Shown here: positions 26,150-34,577 of the stretch, one piece after another
How positions within the stretch are numbered: the stretch's first letter is position 1
Layout: every line of letters begins with the position of its first letter
Assembly: GCA_964544605.1 (NCBI GenBank)
Contig: CAZJBX010000012.1
Coordinates: 1 to 64,000, forward strand
Origin: JAMIFN01 sp964544605
GTDB lineage: Bacteria > Pseudomonadota > Gammaproteobacteria > Burkholderiales > Burkholderiaceae_C
Direction of reading: 5' to 3'
DNA: 64,000 bases
Notes under the pieces: model-generated
What the model was told of the DNA's origin: nothing
The model's database searches: none
What the model saw: only the letters and a program-made list of their open reading frames with translations
Translations under genes and position numbers: made by a program

Positions 26150-28000
26150 ATGACAACCCTTGCTTTTGCCGCCCGTTGGACGGCAGTTGCGGCCTGTGCT
26201 TGCGCCGCCCTTTCTTCTTACGCCCAAAATCCCCAAACCCCCAAGGCCGATGCAGCCACCACACTGGCCCCCACGGTGGTCACCGCAGGCCGCGTGCAGC
26301 AAAACCTGCACGATGTGATTGCCGATATGACGCTCATTGACCGCCAAGAGATTGAGCAAAGCGGTGCCAACTATGTGGCCGATATTCTGGCCCGCCAGCC
26401 CGGTATTGAACTGGTGCGCAACGGTGGCGCGGGCGGCACCACCAGCTTGTATCTGCGCGGCGCACCCAGCCAATACACCGCCGTGCTGATTGACGGCGTG
26501 CGCGTGGACTCCCAAGCGGGCAGCGGCGGCGTGGCCTGGAGCAACATCCCCGCCGCACAAATCGATCGCATTGAAATTGTGCGCGGCCCCAGCGCCGCCG
26601 TGTACGGCTCAGATGCCATGGCCGGCGTGATTCAAATCTTCACCCGCCAAGGGCAGCAGGGCTTTCACCCCAGCGTAGAGCTGGGCGTGGGCAGCAACAG
26701 CAGCCACAAAATCAATGCCAGCCTGCGCGGTGGCACTGAGGCCATCACCTACGCCCTGAACTTGGCCCACGACAAAAGCAAGGGCTTTGATAACCGCCCC
26801 AATATCGCCACGGCCAACCACGACCGCGACGGCTGGAAAAATACCTCGGCCAATTTGAATCTGAACTGGCAATTGAACGAGCAGCACCGCCTGAGTCTGA
26901 CGGCCTTGGACAGCGAGGGCCAAGCCCAATACGACACCAGTGCCGCCGATGACCGCACCTACAACGACACCCGCACCTTGGGCCTGAACTGGCAAGCGCA
27001 GTGGACACCGCAATACCAAAGCCGCCTGAGCTATAGCAAAGGGCAGGAGAACTACGAAACCCACCCCTCGCCCTACCGCACAGAAACCACCATCAACAGC
27101 TATTTGTGGCACAACGAATACCGCCAAGGCGGGCATCTCTTGAGCGCCGCTGTGGAGCGCCGCGAGGACAAGGTCAATAACACCAGCCTCAGCCCCAGCC
27201 CCAAAGCCGACCGCAGCCAAAACGCCATCGCCTTGGGTTACGGCCTGCAAACGGGTGCCCACCATGTGCAGTTGAATGTGCGCCAAGACCACGACAGCGA
27301 CTGGGGCCACAAAAGCACAGGCAGCTTGGGCTATGCGCTGAATTTTGGCGGCCACTGGCGTTTGAGCGCTTCCACAGGCACGGCCTTCCGTGCGCCCACG
27401 CTCTACCAGCGCTTTAGTCCCTACGGCAGCGCCAATTTGCAGCCTGAAAAAGGCTATAGCCAAGAGCTGGGCCTGCGCTGGGCCAAGGCTGGGCACACGG
27501 CCTCGGCCACACTCTTTCACAACCGCTACAGCAACCAAATCAGCTTTGGCCCCGCTGGGCCATGCAGCGCCAGCTTCGGCTGCTATGTGAATGTGGCCAA
27601 GGCGAAAAACACGGGCCTGAGCCTGAGCGCCAGCACCCATGTGGCCGCGTGGCGTTTTGGCGCCAATATCGATTGGCAGAACCCGAAAAACGACATCACA
27701 GGCAAGCTGCTGGCCCGCCGCGCCCGCCACAACAGCAAGCTCACGGCGGATACCCAAATCGCTGGCTTCACGCTGGGCGCGGAGTTGCAGCACAAAGGCA
27801 AACGCTTTGATGGCGAGGGCGAAGTGCGCCCCATGTCCAGCTACACCCTGCTCAACCTCCACGCCAGCAAGCCCTTGGCCCAAGGCTGGACTTGGGTGGG
27901 CCGCATCGACAACGCCAGCAAAGAAAGCTACGAAACCGCCCAGAACTACGCCACTGGTGGCCGCCAAGCCTATGTCGGCCTGCGCTGGAGCTTGGACTAA
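26150..28000 (+). CDS. btuB: Vitamin B12 TonB-dependent receptor BtuB
   Basis: 616 residues, close to E. coli BtuB in length. The signal peptide is MTTLAFAARWTAVAACACAALSSYAQ. The TonB box is APTVVTAGR. The plug includes VADILARQPGIELVRNGGAGGTTSLYLRG and RIEIVRGPSAAVYGSDAMAGVIQIFT, a BtuB hallmark. The barrel ends YVGLRWSLD. It moves corrinoids into the periplasm with TonB-ExbBD energy. The start is placed after the riboswitch; the long upstream in-frame reading is riboswitch RNA. It heads an operon running to about 36783. Confidence 0.92.
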   Translation: MTTLAFAARWTAVAACACAALSSYAQNPQTPKADAATTLAPTVVTAGRVQQNLHDVIADMTLIDRQEIEQSGANYVADILARQPGIELVRNGGAGGTTSLYLRGAPSQYTAVLIDGVRVDSQAGSGGVAWSNIPAAQIDRIEIVRGPSAAVYGSDAMAGVIQIFTRQGQQGFHPSVELGVGSNSSHKINASLRGGTEAITYALNLAHDKSKGFDNRPNIATANHDRDGWKNTSANLNLNWQLNEQHRLSLTALDSEGQAQYDTSAADDRTYNDTRTLGLNWQAQWTPQYQSRLSYSKGQENYETHPSPYRTETTINSYLWHNEYRQGGHLLSAAVERREDKVNNTSLSPSPKADRSQNAIALGYGLQTGAHHVQLNVRQDHDSDWGHKSTGSLGYALNFGGHWRLSASTGTAFRAPTLYQRFSPYGSANLQPEKGYSQELGLRWAKAGHTASATLFHNRYSNQISFGPAGPCSASFGCYVNVAKAKNTGLSLSASTHVAAWRFGANIDWQNPKNDITGKLLARRARHNSKLTADTQIAGFTLGAELQHKGKRFDGEGEVRPMSSYTLLNLHASKPLAQGWTWVGRIDNASKESYETAQNYATGGRQAYVGLRWSLD

Positions 28001-28003
28001 GCC

Positions 28004-29362
28004 ATGGGCCAAACCGCACACTGCCCCGCACTGCTCATCAGCGCCCCCGCATCAGGCCAAGGCAAAACCACGGTGGTGGCCGCCTTGGCACGGCTGCTGA
28101 CGCGCCAAGGCTGGCGGGTGCAGGTGTTCAAATGCGGGCCTGATTTTTTAGATGGCCAATGGCATACCTTGGCCAGCGGCCAAGCGGTGGACAATGTGGA
28201 CGGCTGGATTCATGGCGAGGCCGATATCCGTGCCCGCCTGCACCACGCCGCCTTGCACAACGATGTGCTGCTGATTGAGGGCGTGATGGGCCTCTACGAT
28301 GGCCAGCCCAGCAGCGCCGATCTGGCCCGCCTGCTGGATTTGCCCGTGCTTTGTGTGATTGCCGCCCAAGCCATGGCCGCCAGCTTTGGCGCTTTGGCCT
28401 ACGGTCTGGCGCACTACCCCCACCAACAAGCGGGCCCGCTGCGCTGGGCTGGCGTGCTGGCCAACCGCGTGGGCAGCCCGCGCCATGCGCAAATGCTGGC
28501 CGATAGCCTGCCGCAAACGCAGCAGTTTTGGGGCGCTGTGCCGAACCAAACGGCTTGGCGCTTGCCCGAGCGCCATTTGGGTTTGCACCTGCCCAGCGCC
28601 ACAACCGACGCATTGGCCCAGCTCGATGGCTGCGCCGATGCCCTCGCTGCCACGCCCTTGGGCCAGCTCAATTTGGCGCAGTGGCAGCAGCATTTTTCGG
28701 TGGCCTTTGCGCCCCCAGCCGCAGCCGCGCCAGCGCCTGATTTGTCTGGGCAGCGCATTGCCATTGCCCGTGATGCCGCCTTGGGCTTTATTTACCCCGC
28801 CAATGAAGATGCGCTGCGGCGCTGGGGTGCGCAACTGTGCTATTTCTCGCCCTTGGCCGATGAAGCCCTGCCGCCTTGCGATGCCCTGTGGCTGCCTGGC
28901 GGCTACCCTGAACTGCACGCCCCACGCCTGCAAGCGGCCGAGCGCAGCCGCCGCAGTGTGGCCGCCCATATCGCAGCGGGCAAACCCGTGTGGGCTGAGG
29001 GTGGCGGTATGTTGCTTTTGGGTGAGGGCGTGGTGCAGACCGACGGCCACTTCAGCCCCCTATGGGCTTTGCTGCCCGGGCGCGCCCACATGCAAACGCG
29101 TTTGGCCGGCTTGGGCTCACAAGCCTGGGCCCAGCCTGCGGGCACGCTGCGCGGGCACAGCTTTCACCGCAGCACTTGGGCCAGCCCCCTGCCCGTACTG
29201 GGCCACTGCCGCTATGCCGATGCCGCCCGCAGCGAAGCGGGGGAACTGGGCGAAGCCATTTACGCCCACGGTGCAGTGCGGGCCAGTTATTTCCACCCCT
29301 ACTTCCCCTCTGCACCGCAAGTGGTGGCCACTCTGTTTGGCCCGCCCCAGCAGAGTCTTTAA
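28004..29362 (+). CDS. cbiA: Cobyrinate a,c-diamide synthase with altered glutaminase site
   Basis: 452 residues (also called CobB). The N-terminal ATP site is SAPASGQGKTT (P-loop, 16-22), then KCGPDFLDGQWH and DLLLIEGVMGLYDG-like VLLIEGVMGLYDG. The C-terminal amidotransferase domain has LWLPGGYPELHA and RGHSFHRSTW. The family normally has A-E-C-G-G with a catalytic Cys; here it reads W-A-E-G-G-G-M, with Gly333 in its place. The enzyme would amidate the a and c side chains of cobyrinic acid using glutamine, or ammonia if the glutaminase half is inactive. It begins four bases after btuB. Confidence 0.9.
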   Translation: MGQTAHCPALLISAPASGQGKTTVVAALARLLTRQGWRVQVFKCGPDFLDGQWHTLASGQAVDNVDGWIHGEADIRARLHHAALHNDVLLIEGVMGLYDGQPSSADLARLLDLPVLCVIAAQAMAASFGALAYGLAHYPHQQAGPLRWAGVLANRVGSPRHAQMLADSLPQTQQFWGAVPNQTAWRLPERHLGLHLPSATTDALAQLDGCADALAATPLGQLNLAQWQQHFSVAFAPPAAAAPAPDLSGQRIAIARDAALGFIYPANEDALRRWGAQLCYFSPLADEALPPCDALWLPGGYPELHAPRLQAAERSRRSVAAHIAAGKPVWAEGGGMLLLGEGVVQTDGHFSPLWALLPGRAHMQTRLAGLGSQAWAQPAGTLRGHSFHRSTWASPLPVLGHCRYADAARSEAGELGEAIYAHGAVRASYFHPYFPSAPQVVATLFGPPQQSL

Positions 29363-29374
29363 GATGCCAAGCCT

Positions 29375-29956
29375 ATGCAGAACACCACAGCACACACCTT
29401 GATTTTGGGCGGGCAAAAAAGCGGCAAATCGGCCCATGCCGAGGGCTTGGCCGCCGCTTGGCTGGCACAAAACCCCAGCCACCGTGCCACCTTGATTGCC
29501 ACCGCCACGGCGGGCGATGCAGAAATGGCCGCACGCATTGCCCGCCACCAAAGCGACCGCGCCGCCCGCGTGCCCGGTTTGGCCACGCATGAGGAACCGC
29601 TGGCCTTGGCGCAAACGATTGCACAACTGAGCCAGCCGCACACCCTGCTGGTGGTCGATTGCCTGAATTTGTGGCTCACCAACTGCTTGATGCCCCTGCC
29701 GCCGCAAGCGCCTTTGCCCATTGCCGCATTGCCCGCCCAAGTGGCGCAATTGCAAGCGGCCTTGGCCGCCGCACCTGGCCCTGTGGTGCTGGTGAGCCAA
29801 GAAATTGGCCTGAGCCTGATTGCCTTGGACGCACAAGTGCGGCAATTCGTCGATGCCCTGGGCCTGCTCAACCAGAGCTTGGCACAAAGCTGCGCCCAAG
29901 TGCGCCTGATGGTGGCGGGCCTGCCCCTGCCCCTCAAGCCAGCCCCTGCCCTGTAA
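29375..29956 (+). CDS. cobU: Adenosylcobinamide kinase/guanylyltransferase
   Basis: 193 residues (CobU/CobP). The P-loop GGQKSGKS is at 12-19, followed by HQSDRAARVPGLATHEEP (the guanylate-accepting His region) and VDCLNLWLTNCL. VSQEIGLSLIALDAQVRQFVDALGLLNQSLA is the C-terminal signature. It phosphorylates adenosylcobinamide and adds GMP to give AdoCbi-GDP, the substrate of CobS. It follows cbiA by 12 bases in the riboswitch-controlled operon. Confidence 0.92.
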   Translation: MQNTTAHTLILGGQKSGKSAHAEGLAAAWLAQNPSHRATLIATATAGDAEMAARIARHQSDRAARVPGLATHEEPLALAQTIAQLSQPHTLLVVDCLNLWLTNCLMPLPPQAPLPIAALPAQVAQLQAALAAAPGPVVLVSQEIGLSLIALDAQVRQFVDALGLLNQSLAQSCAQVRLMVAGLPLPLKPAPAL

Positions 29957-29974
29957 ACCCTGAAAGCGAATGTG

Positions 29975-30865
29975 ATGTTGAAGTTTTTGCGTTTTTGCTT
30001 GGCCCTCAGTTTGAGCTGGGGCTTGAGCCTGCCCGCCTTGGCCGCCGCTTATGTGGTGGTCGATAGCGCAGGCACGGCCACGCGCTTTGAGCGCCCACCC
30101 GAGCGCATCGTCAGCCTGCTGCCCTCTTTGGCAGAAACCGTCTGCGCCTTGGGCGCTTGCCAAAAACTGGTGGGCGTGGACCGCTATTCGGTGTGGCCAC
30201 CTGAGCTGGCCAAGGTGAAAAAAGTCGGCGGCGGCCTCGACCCCCATATTGAAGCCGTGGTGGCCCTCAAGCCCGATGTGGTGCTGGTCTCACATTCCAG
30301 CCGCGCCAGTGGCCGCCTACGGGCTTTGGGCCTGAAGGTGCTGGTGATGGAGCCAAAAACCCATGCCGATGTCCGCGCCACCACCGCCATGCTGGCGCAA
30401 ATGTTGGGTCTGCCGCCCAGCGCCGCCCAGCGCCTGTGGCAGCGCACCGAGGCGGAAATCGCCGCCGCCCGCGCCCGCCTGAATGCCCAGCAGCAAGCAC
30501 AAAAAGTGTATTTCGAGGTCAGCCGTGGGCCATTTGCTGCGGGGCAAAACTCCTTTATGGGCGAAACCATGGCGCAATTGGGCTTGGGCAATATCGTTGG
30601 CGCAGACCTTGGCCCCTTCCCCAAGCTCAACCCTGAGTTTGTGGTGCGCCAGCGCCCCGATGTCATCATGGCCGGCGAGCGCAGCGCCGCCGACATCCGC
30701 AGCTACCCCGGCTGGGCCGCCCTGCCCGCCATGCGCCAAGGGCGGGTCTGCATTTTCAATGAGGCGCAAATGGACATCATGATTCACCCGGGCCCGCGCA
30801 TGGGCGAGGGCGCGGCACTGATGGCGCAATGTGTGCTGGGCGAGCTGCCCAAGCCCAAACTGTGA
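29975..30865 (+). CDS. btuF: Corrinoid ABC transporter substrate-binding protein BtuF
   Basis: 296 residues. A signal peptide (MLKFLRFCLALSLSWGLSLPALAA) leads into a helical-backbone binding protein: RPPERIVSLLPSLAETVCALGACQKLVGVDRYSVWPPEL is typical of BtuF, and KPDVVLVS lies at the hinge. It captures cobalamin or cobinamide in the periplasm for BtuCD. The ATG at 29975 directly follows a possible GTG at 29972. It is 18 bases after cobU and before btuC. Confidence 0.9.
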   Translation: MLKFLRFCLALSLSWGLSLPALAAAYVVVDSAGTATRFERPPERIVSLLPSLAETVCALGACQKLVGVDRYSVWPPELAKVKKVGGGLDPHIEAVVALKPDVVLVSHSSRASGRLRALGLKVLVMEPKTHADVRATTAMLAQMLGLPPSAAQRLWQRTEAEIAAARARLNAQQQAQKVYFEVSRGPFAAGQNSFMGETMAQLGLGNIVGADLGPFPKLNPEFVVRQRPDVIMAGERSAADIRSYPGWAALPAMRQGRVCIFNEAQMDIMIHPGPRMGEGAALMAQCVLGELPKPKL

Positions 30866-30878
30866 AGGCGAGCTGGCA

Positions 30879-31910
30879 ATGAAGCCCATGGCATTACTGG
30901 GGCGGGCCGCCCTGCTGCTGCTCCTGACAGCGGCGCTCATGCTGCTGGCCCTGTGCGTGGGCGCAGATGGTGTGCGCGCGCCTTGGCGTTTGAGCCAAGA
31001 TTTGTGGCAGGGTGATGATTTGCTGCGTCACATCGTGCTGGAAATCCGCGCCCCGCGCATGTTGGGCGCTTGGCTGGTGGGCGCTTTGCTGGGCTTGGCT
31101 GGCGGCATGGCGCAGGGCCTGTTTCGCAACCCCTTGGCCGAACCCTATTTGCTCGGCTCAGCCAGTGGTGCATCGCTGTTTGTGGCCTTATTCATGCTGC
31201 TGGCCGCTTGGGTCACGCAAAGCCAAAACCACATGGAGTTGAGCTGGCTGCTGCGCTTGGGGCTGACAGGCGCGGCCTTTATTGGCGCGGGCGCATCGGT
31301 GCTGCTGACCATGGTGCTGGCTGGCGGCGCACGCCACAATTTGCAACTGCTGTTGGCTGGCGTGGTGGTGGGTGTGGTGATGAGCGCGGCCACCGCCCTC
31401 ATCATGCTGATGAACCCCAACATCATGCCCAATATGCAGAGCTTTATGTGGGGCAATACGGCCTTTATCGGCTGGGATGCCAGCATCTTGCTCCTGCTGC
31501 TGTTCATCCCCTGTGCGCTGCTGGCTGTGCTCGGCGCACGCGGCCTGAATGCGCTGGCGCTGGGTGAAGTCACCGCCGCCAGCTTGGGCCTGCCGCTGGC
31601 GCGTTTTCGCCTGCTGTATATCGCCCTGATTGCCGTGAGCACCGGTGCAGCCGTAGCGCAAGCGGGCCTGATTGCCTTTATTGGCTTGGCCGCACCGCAT
31701 ATTGCGCGGGGGCAGGTCAGTGGCAATTACCGCCTGCTGTTGCCCTTTGCGGCCCTGTATGGCGGCTTTTTGCTGCTGCTGGCCGATGTGGTGGCGCGCA
31801 TCATCATCTTGCCCGAGGAGCTGCCCGTGGGCGTGGTCACGGCCATTGTGGGCGGGGTGTATTTGCTCGGCCTCATGCACCGCCGCAATTGGCAAGGGGG
31901 TCAAGCATGA
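30879..31910 (+). CDS. btuC: Corrinoid ABC transporter permease BtuC
   Basis: 343 residues of the FecCD family with about ten transmembrane helices. Motifs include EIRAPRMLGAWLVGALLGLAGGMAQGLFRNPLAEPYLLGSASGASL and FIGLAAPHIAR (cytoplasmic coupling loop). The start at 30879 leaves a short gap after btuF. The stop overlaps btuD by four bases (ATGA). It forms the inner-membrane channel of the B12 importer. Confidence 0.92.
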   Translation: MKPMALLGRAALLLLLTAALMLLALCVGADGVRAPWRLSQDLWQGDDLLRHIVLEIRAPRMLGAWLVGALLGLAGGMAQGLFRNPLAEPYLLGSASGASLFVALFMLLAAWVTQSQNHMELSWLLRLGLTGAAFIGAGASVLLTMVLAGGARHNLQLLLAGVVVGVVMSAATALIMLMNPNIMPNMQSFMWGNTAFIGWDASILLLLLFIPCALLAVLGARGLNALALGEVTAASLGLPLARFRLLYIALIAVSTGAAVAQAGLIAFIGLAAPHIARGQVSGNYRLLLPFAALYGGFLLLLADVVARIIILPEELPVGVVTAIVGGVYLLGLMHRRNWQGGQA

Positions 31911-32680
31911 ACAACGCCGCATTGCAGACCCAAAACCTCAACCTCCAAGTCGGCAACAAAGCGATTTTGCAAGGCATAGACTGCCACATTCCAGTCGGGC
32001 AGTTCAGCGCCATCATCGGCCCCAATGGGGCAGGCAAAAGCAGCCTGATGCGCTGCTTGGCGGGCCTACAAACAGGCCAGGGCCAAGTGCTGTTGCAAGG
32101 GCAAAGCATCGCCAGCCTCAGCCCGCGCCAACGCGCCCAAGGCATGGCTTATTTGGCGCAAAACGATGGCGGCAACACCTTGGACGAGCTGCGCGTGCAA
32201 GACATCGTCATGCTCGGCCGCCTGCCCCACCAAGGTTTGCTCAGCCCCGGCCGCCCAGCCGATGCCGAAGCTGTTGATGCGGCCCTGCAAGCCACAGGCA
32301 GCGCCCATTTGCGCCAGCGCCTGTTTGCCCAGCTCTCAGGCGGTGAGCGCCAAAAAGTGCTGCTGGCGCGGGCCTTGGCCGTGCAAGCGCCACTGCTGCT
32401 GATGGATGAGCCGCTGAACCACCTTGACCCACCGCACCAAAGCGACTGGCTGCGCCTGGTGCGCCAGCTCACGCAGCAGGGCCAAACCGTGGTTGCCGTG
32501 CTGCACGACATCAACTACGCCCTGCGGGCCGACCATGTGCTGGTGCTGGCCGCAGGCCGCCTGCAACACCAAGGCAGCAGCCAAGACGCGGCCACCCACC
32601 GCGCCATTGAAGCCGTGTTTGAGCAACGCCTGCGCATGGTGCAGGTGGAGGGCCGTTGGCTGGCCCTGCATGATTTGTAA
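31907..32680 (+). CDS. btuD: Corrinoid ABC transporter ATPase BtuD
   Basis: 257 residues. Walker A is GPNGAGKSS, the signature LSGGERQKVLLARAL, Walker B LLLMDEPLNHLD, and the H-loop His is in VLHDINYALR. This is the FecE/BtuD class of ABC ATPases and pairs with btuC, whose stop codon it overlaps. It powers corrinoid import. Confidence 0.93.
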   Translation: MNNAALQTQNLNLQVGNKAILQGIDCHIPVGQFSAIIGPNGAGKSSLMRCLAGLQTGQGQVLLQGQSIASLSPRQRAQGMAYLAQNDGGNTLDELRVQDIVMLGRLPHQGLLSPGRPADAEAVDAALQATGSAHLRQRLFAQLSGGERQKVLLARALAVQAPLLLMDEPLNHLDPPHQSDWLRLVRQLTQQGQTVVAVLHDINYALRADHVLVLAAGRLQHQGSSQDAATHRAIEAVFEQRLRMVQVEGRWLALHDL

Positions 32681-32693
32681 AAAGGAGAGAACG

Positions 32694-33275
32694 ATGGAAA
32701 TCGAACAAGCCCCCACCGAAGCCCGCTACGAACGCCCCACCGGGGAGCGCCGTGGCCTCATCATGGTGAACACTGGCGATGGCAAAGGCAAAAGCACCGC
32801 CGCCTTTGGCCTGGCCATGCGTGCCTTTGGCCGCCACCACCATCACGGTAAAAAGGTCAAGGTCTATCAGTTCATGAAGGTGCCCAGCGCCCGCTTTGGC
32901 GAGCACCGCGTGTTTGAGCAATTGGGCCTGCCCATTGAAGGTTTGGGTGACGGTTTCAGTTGGAAAAGCAAAGACCTCGACCACAGCGCCGAGCTGGCCC
33001 GCCAAGGCTGGGCCAAGGCCAAAGCCGACATCATGAGCGGCGATTACTTTATGGTCACGCTCGATGAAATCACCTACCCCCTGATTTACGGCTGGCTGCC
33101 CTTGCAAGAAGTGCTCGACACCTTGGCCGCCCGCCCCAAAGATTGCACCGTGGTGCTCACAGGCCGCCGTTGCCCGCAGGAAATCATCGACATCGCCGAT
33201 ACGGTAACGGAAATGACCCTCATCAAACACGCCTTCAAAGCAGGCGTTCCAGCCCAGCGCGGCATTGAAGACTGA
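32694..33275 (+). CDS. cobO: Corrinoid adenosyltransferase (CobA/CobO type), copy 1
   Basis: 193 residues. P-loop variant GDGKGKST at 28-35 followed by AAFGLAMRAFG; also VYQFMKV, LDEITYPLIYGWL, VVLTGRRCPQEIIDIADTVTEM and the C-terminal KHAFKAGVPAQRGIE. These are the BtuR/CobO hallmarks. It transfers the adenosyl group of ATP to reduced cobalt. AAAGGAGAG precedes the ATG at 32694. A second, diverged copy follows directly. Confidence 0.93.
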   Translation: MEIEQAPTEARYERPTGERRGLIMVNTGDGKGKSTAAFGLAMRAFGRHHHHGKKVKVYQFMKVPSARFGEHRVFEQLGLPIEGLGDGFSWKSKDLDHSAELARQGWAKAKADIMSGDYFMVTLDEITYPLIYGWLPLQEVLDTLAARPKDCTVVLTGRRCPQEIIDIADTVTEMTLIKHAFKAGVPAQRGIED

Positions 33276-33285
33276 GGAGCGCAGC

Positions 33286-33867
33286 ATGGCCGCCAACACC
33301 ACAGGTGAAAATCGACTGGCAGACTTCAAGCCCGTTTTGGCCCAAGGCCGCTTGCTGCTCCACACGGGCGATGGCAAGGGCAAAAGCACAGCCGCCTATG
33401 GCGCGGCGCTGCGGGCCTTTGGCCACCGCGCCCTGCATGGCAAAAAGGTGGGCATTTGGCAGTTCATCAAAGACGAGAGCTTTGCCTATGGCGAGCGCCA
33501 AGTGCTGCGCGATATCGGCATTGAAGTGCGCTGCTTGGGCGATGGTTGCAGCTTGCGCGGCCAAGATGCCGAAGGCAGCCGCCAACATGCGCTGGCAGGT
33601 TGGGCCGAGGCCGAAGCTGCCTTGGCCAGCGGCGATTACTACCTGCTGGTGCTCGATGAGCTGACCTTGCCGCTGCACTTTGGTTGGCTGGACGAGGCGG
33701 CGGTGCTGGCCGCCCTGCGCCAGCGCGCGCCCGATTGCAATGTCATCATCACAGGCCGCCATGCGTCGCAGGCTTTGATTGATTGGGCCGATACCGCCAG
33801 CAACAGCCAGTCCATCAAACACGCTTACGAACAAGGCATCACGGCACAACGCGGCATGGAGTGCTAA
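33286..33867 (+). CDS. Corrinoid adenosyltransferase paralogue, copy 2
   Basis: 193 residues, the same length as copy 1 and clearly related: P-loop GDGKGKST at 28-35, LDELTLPLHFGWL, VIITGRHASQALIDWADTASN, and KHAYEQGITAQRGMEC. It departs from the usual TGRxC...ADTVTEM stretch, reading HASQ and ADTASNS, and from QFMKV, reading QFIKD. AGGAG precedes the ATG at 33286. It may be an adenosyltransferase for a different corrinoid or form, or a subfunctionalised duplicate; function is inferred from homology. Confidence 0.85.
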   Translation: MAANTTGENRLADFKPVLAQGRLLLHTGDGKGKSTAAYGAALRAFGHRALHGKKVGIWQFIKDESFAYGERQVLRDIGIEVRCLGDGCSLRGQDAEGSRQHALAGWAEAEAALASGDYYLLVLDELTLPLHFGWLDEAAVLAALRQRAPDCNVIITGRHASQALIDWADTASNSQSIKHAYEQGITAQRGMEC

Positions 33868-33878
33868 ATTCCAGTCCC

Positions 33879-34577
33879 ATGTCTGATACCCATTCTTTGC
33901 CCCACGCCTACCCCCAAGCCGAGCGCGATGCCATTTACAAGGCCATCCGCCAGCGCCGTGATATGCGCCACTTTCAGCCCAATAGCAGCATGGCGCCTGA
34001 GCAGTTGCAGCGCCTGCTGGAAGCCGCGCACTGGGGGCCGAGTGTGGGCTATATGCAGCCGTGGCGCTTCATCCGCATCAGCCAAAGCGCTACACGCTTG
34101 GCCTTGGCCGAGCTGGTGGAGCAAGAGCGCCAAGCCACGGCCCAAGCCATGGGCGAGCGCCAAGCTGATTTTTTGCGCCTGAAGGTGGAGGGCTTGCACG
34201 ATGCCGCCGAGGTCTTGGTGGTCTGCCTCATGCCTGGGCGCGAGCAGCATATATTTGGCCGCCGCACCCTGCCTGAAATGGACATTGCCTCAGTCGGCTG
34301 CGCCCTGCAAAACCTGTGGTTGGCGGCGCGGGCTGAGGGCTTGGGCATGGGCTGGGTGTCCTTTTTTGAACCCCAAGCCGTGGCGCAATTGCTGGCCCTG
34401 CCTGAAGGTGCGCACCCGCTGGCCATCGTCTGCCTTGGGCCTGTGCCTGCTTTTTACGATGCCCCCATGCTGGAGCAAGAGCGCTGGGCCCAGCGCCTGC
34501 CGCTAGCGCAAGTGGTGTTTGAAGAACGCTGGGGCCAAGCCAGCCCCATGCTCAACCCCGCCACCCCAAGGCCATGA
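33879..34577 (+). CDS. bluB: 5,6-Dimethylbenzimidazole synthase BluB
   Basis: 232 residues of the flavin nitroreductase fold. IRQRRDMRHFQPNSSMAP, EAAHWGPSVGYMQPWRFIRI and LPEMDIASVGCALQNLWLAARAEGLGMGWVSFF are typical of BluB. It fragments reduced FMN with oxygen to give DMB, the lower ligand of cobalamin. It ends in an ATGA overlap with cobD. Its presence means the organism can make its own lower ligand rather than relying on import. Confidence 0.93.
   Translation: MSDTHSLPHAYPQAERDAIYKAIRQRRDMRHFQPNSSMAPEQLQRLLEAAHWGPSVGYMQPWRFIRISQSATRLALAELVEQERQATAQAMGERQADFLRLKVEGLHDAAEVLVVCLMPGREQHIFGRRTLPEMDIASVGCALQNLWLAARAEGLGMGWVSFFEPQAVAQLLALPEGAHPLAIVCLGPVPAFYDAPMLEQERWAQRLPLAQVVFEERWGQASPMLNPATPRP

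Noticed and set aside
26609..28021. Long minus-strand open frame of 470 codons opposite btuB
   Set aside because: It is antisense to a clear TonB receptor, lacks any recognisable domain and has Ala/Gly/Val-rich low complexity typical of shadow frames.
29117..30247. Long minus-strand open frame opposite cobU and btuF
   Set aside because: It crosses two well-supported genes and shows only Gln/Gly/His-rich shadow composition.
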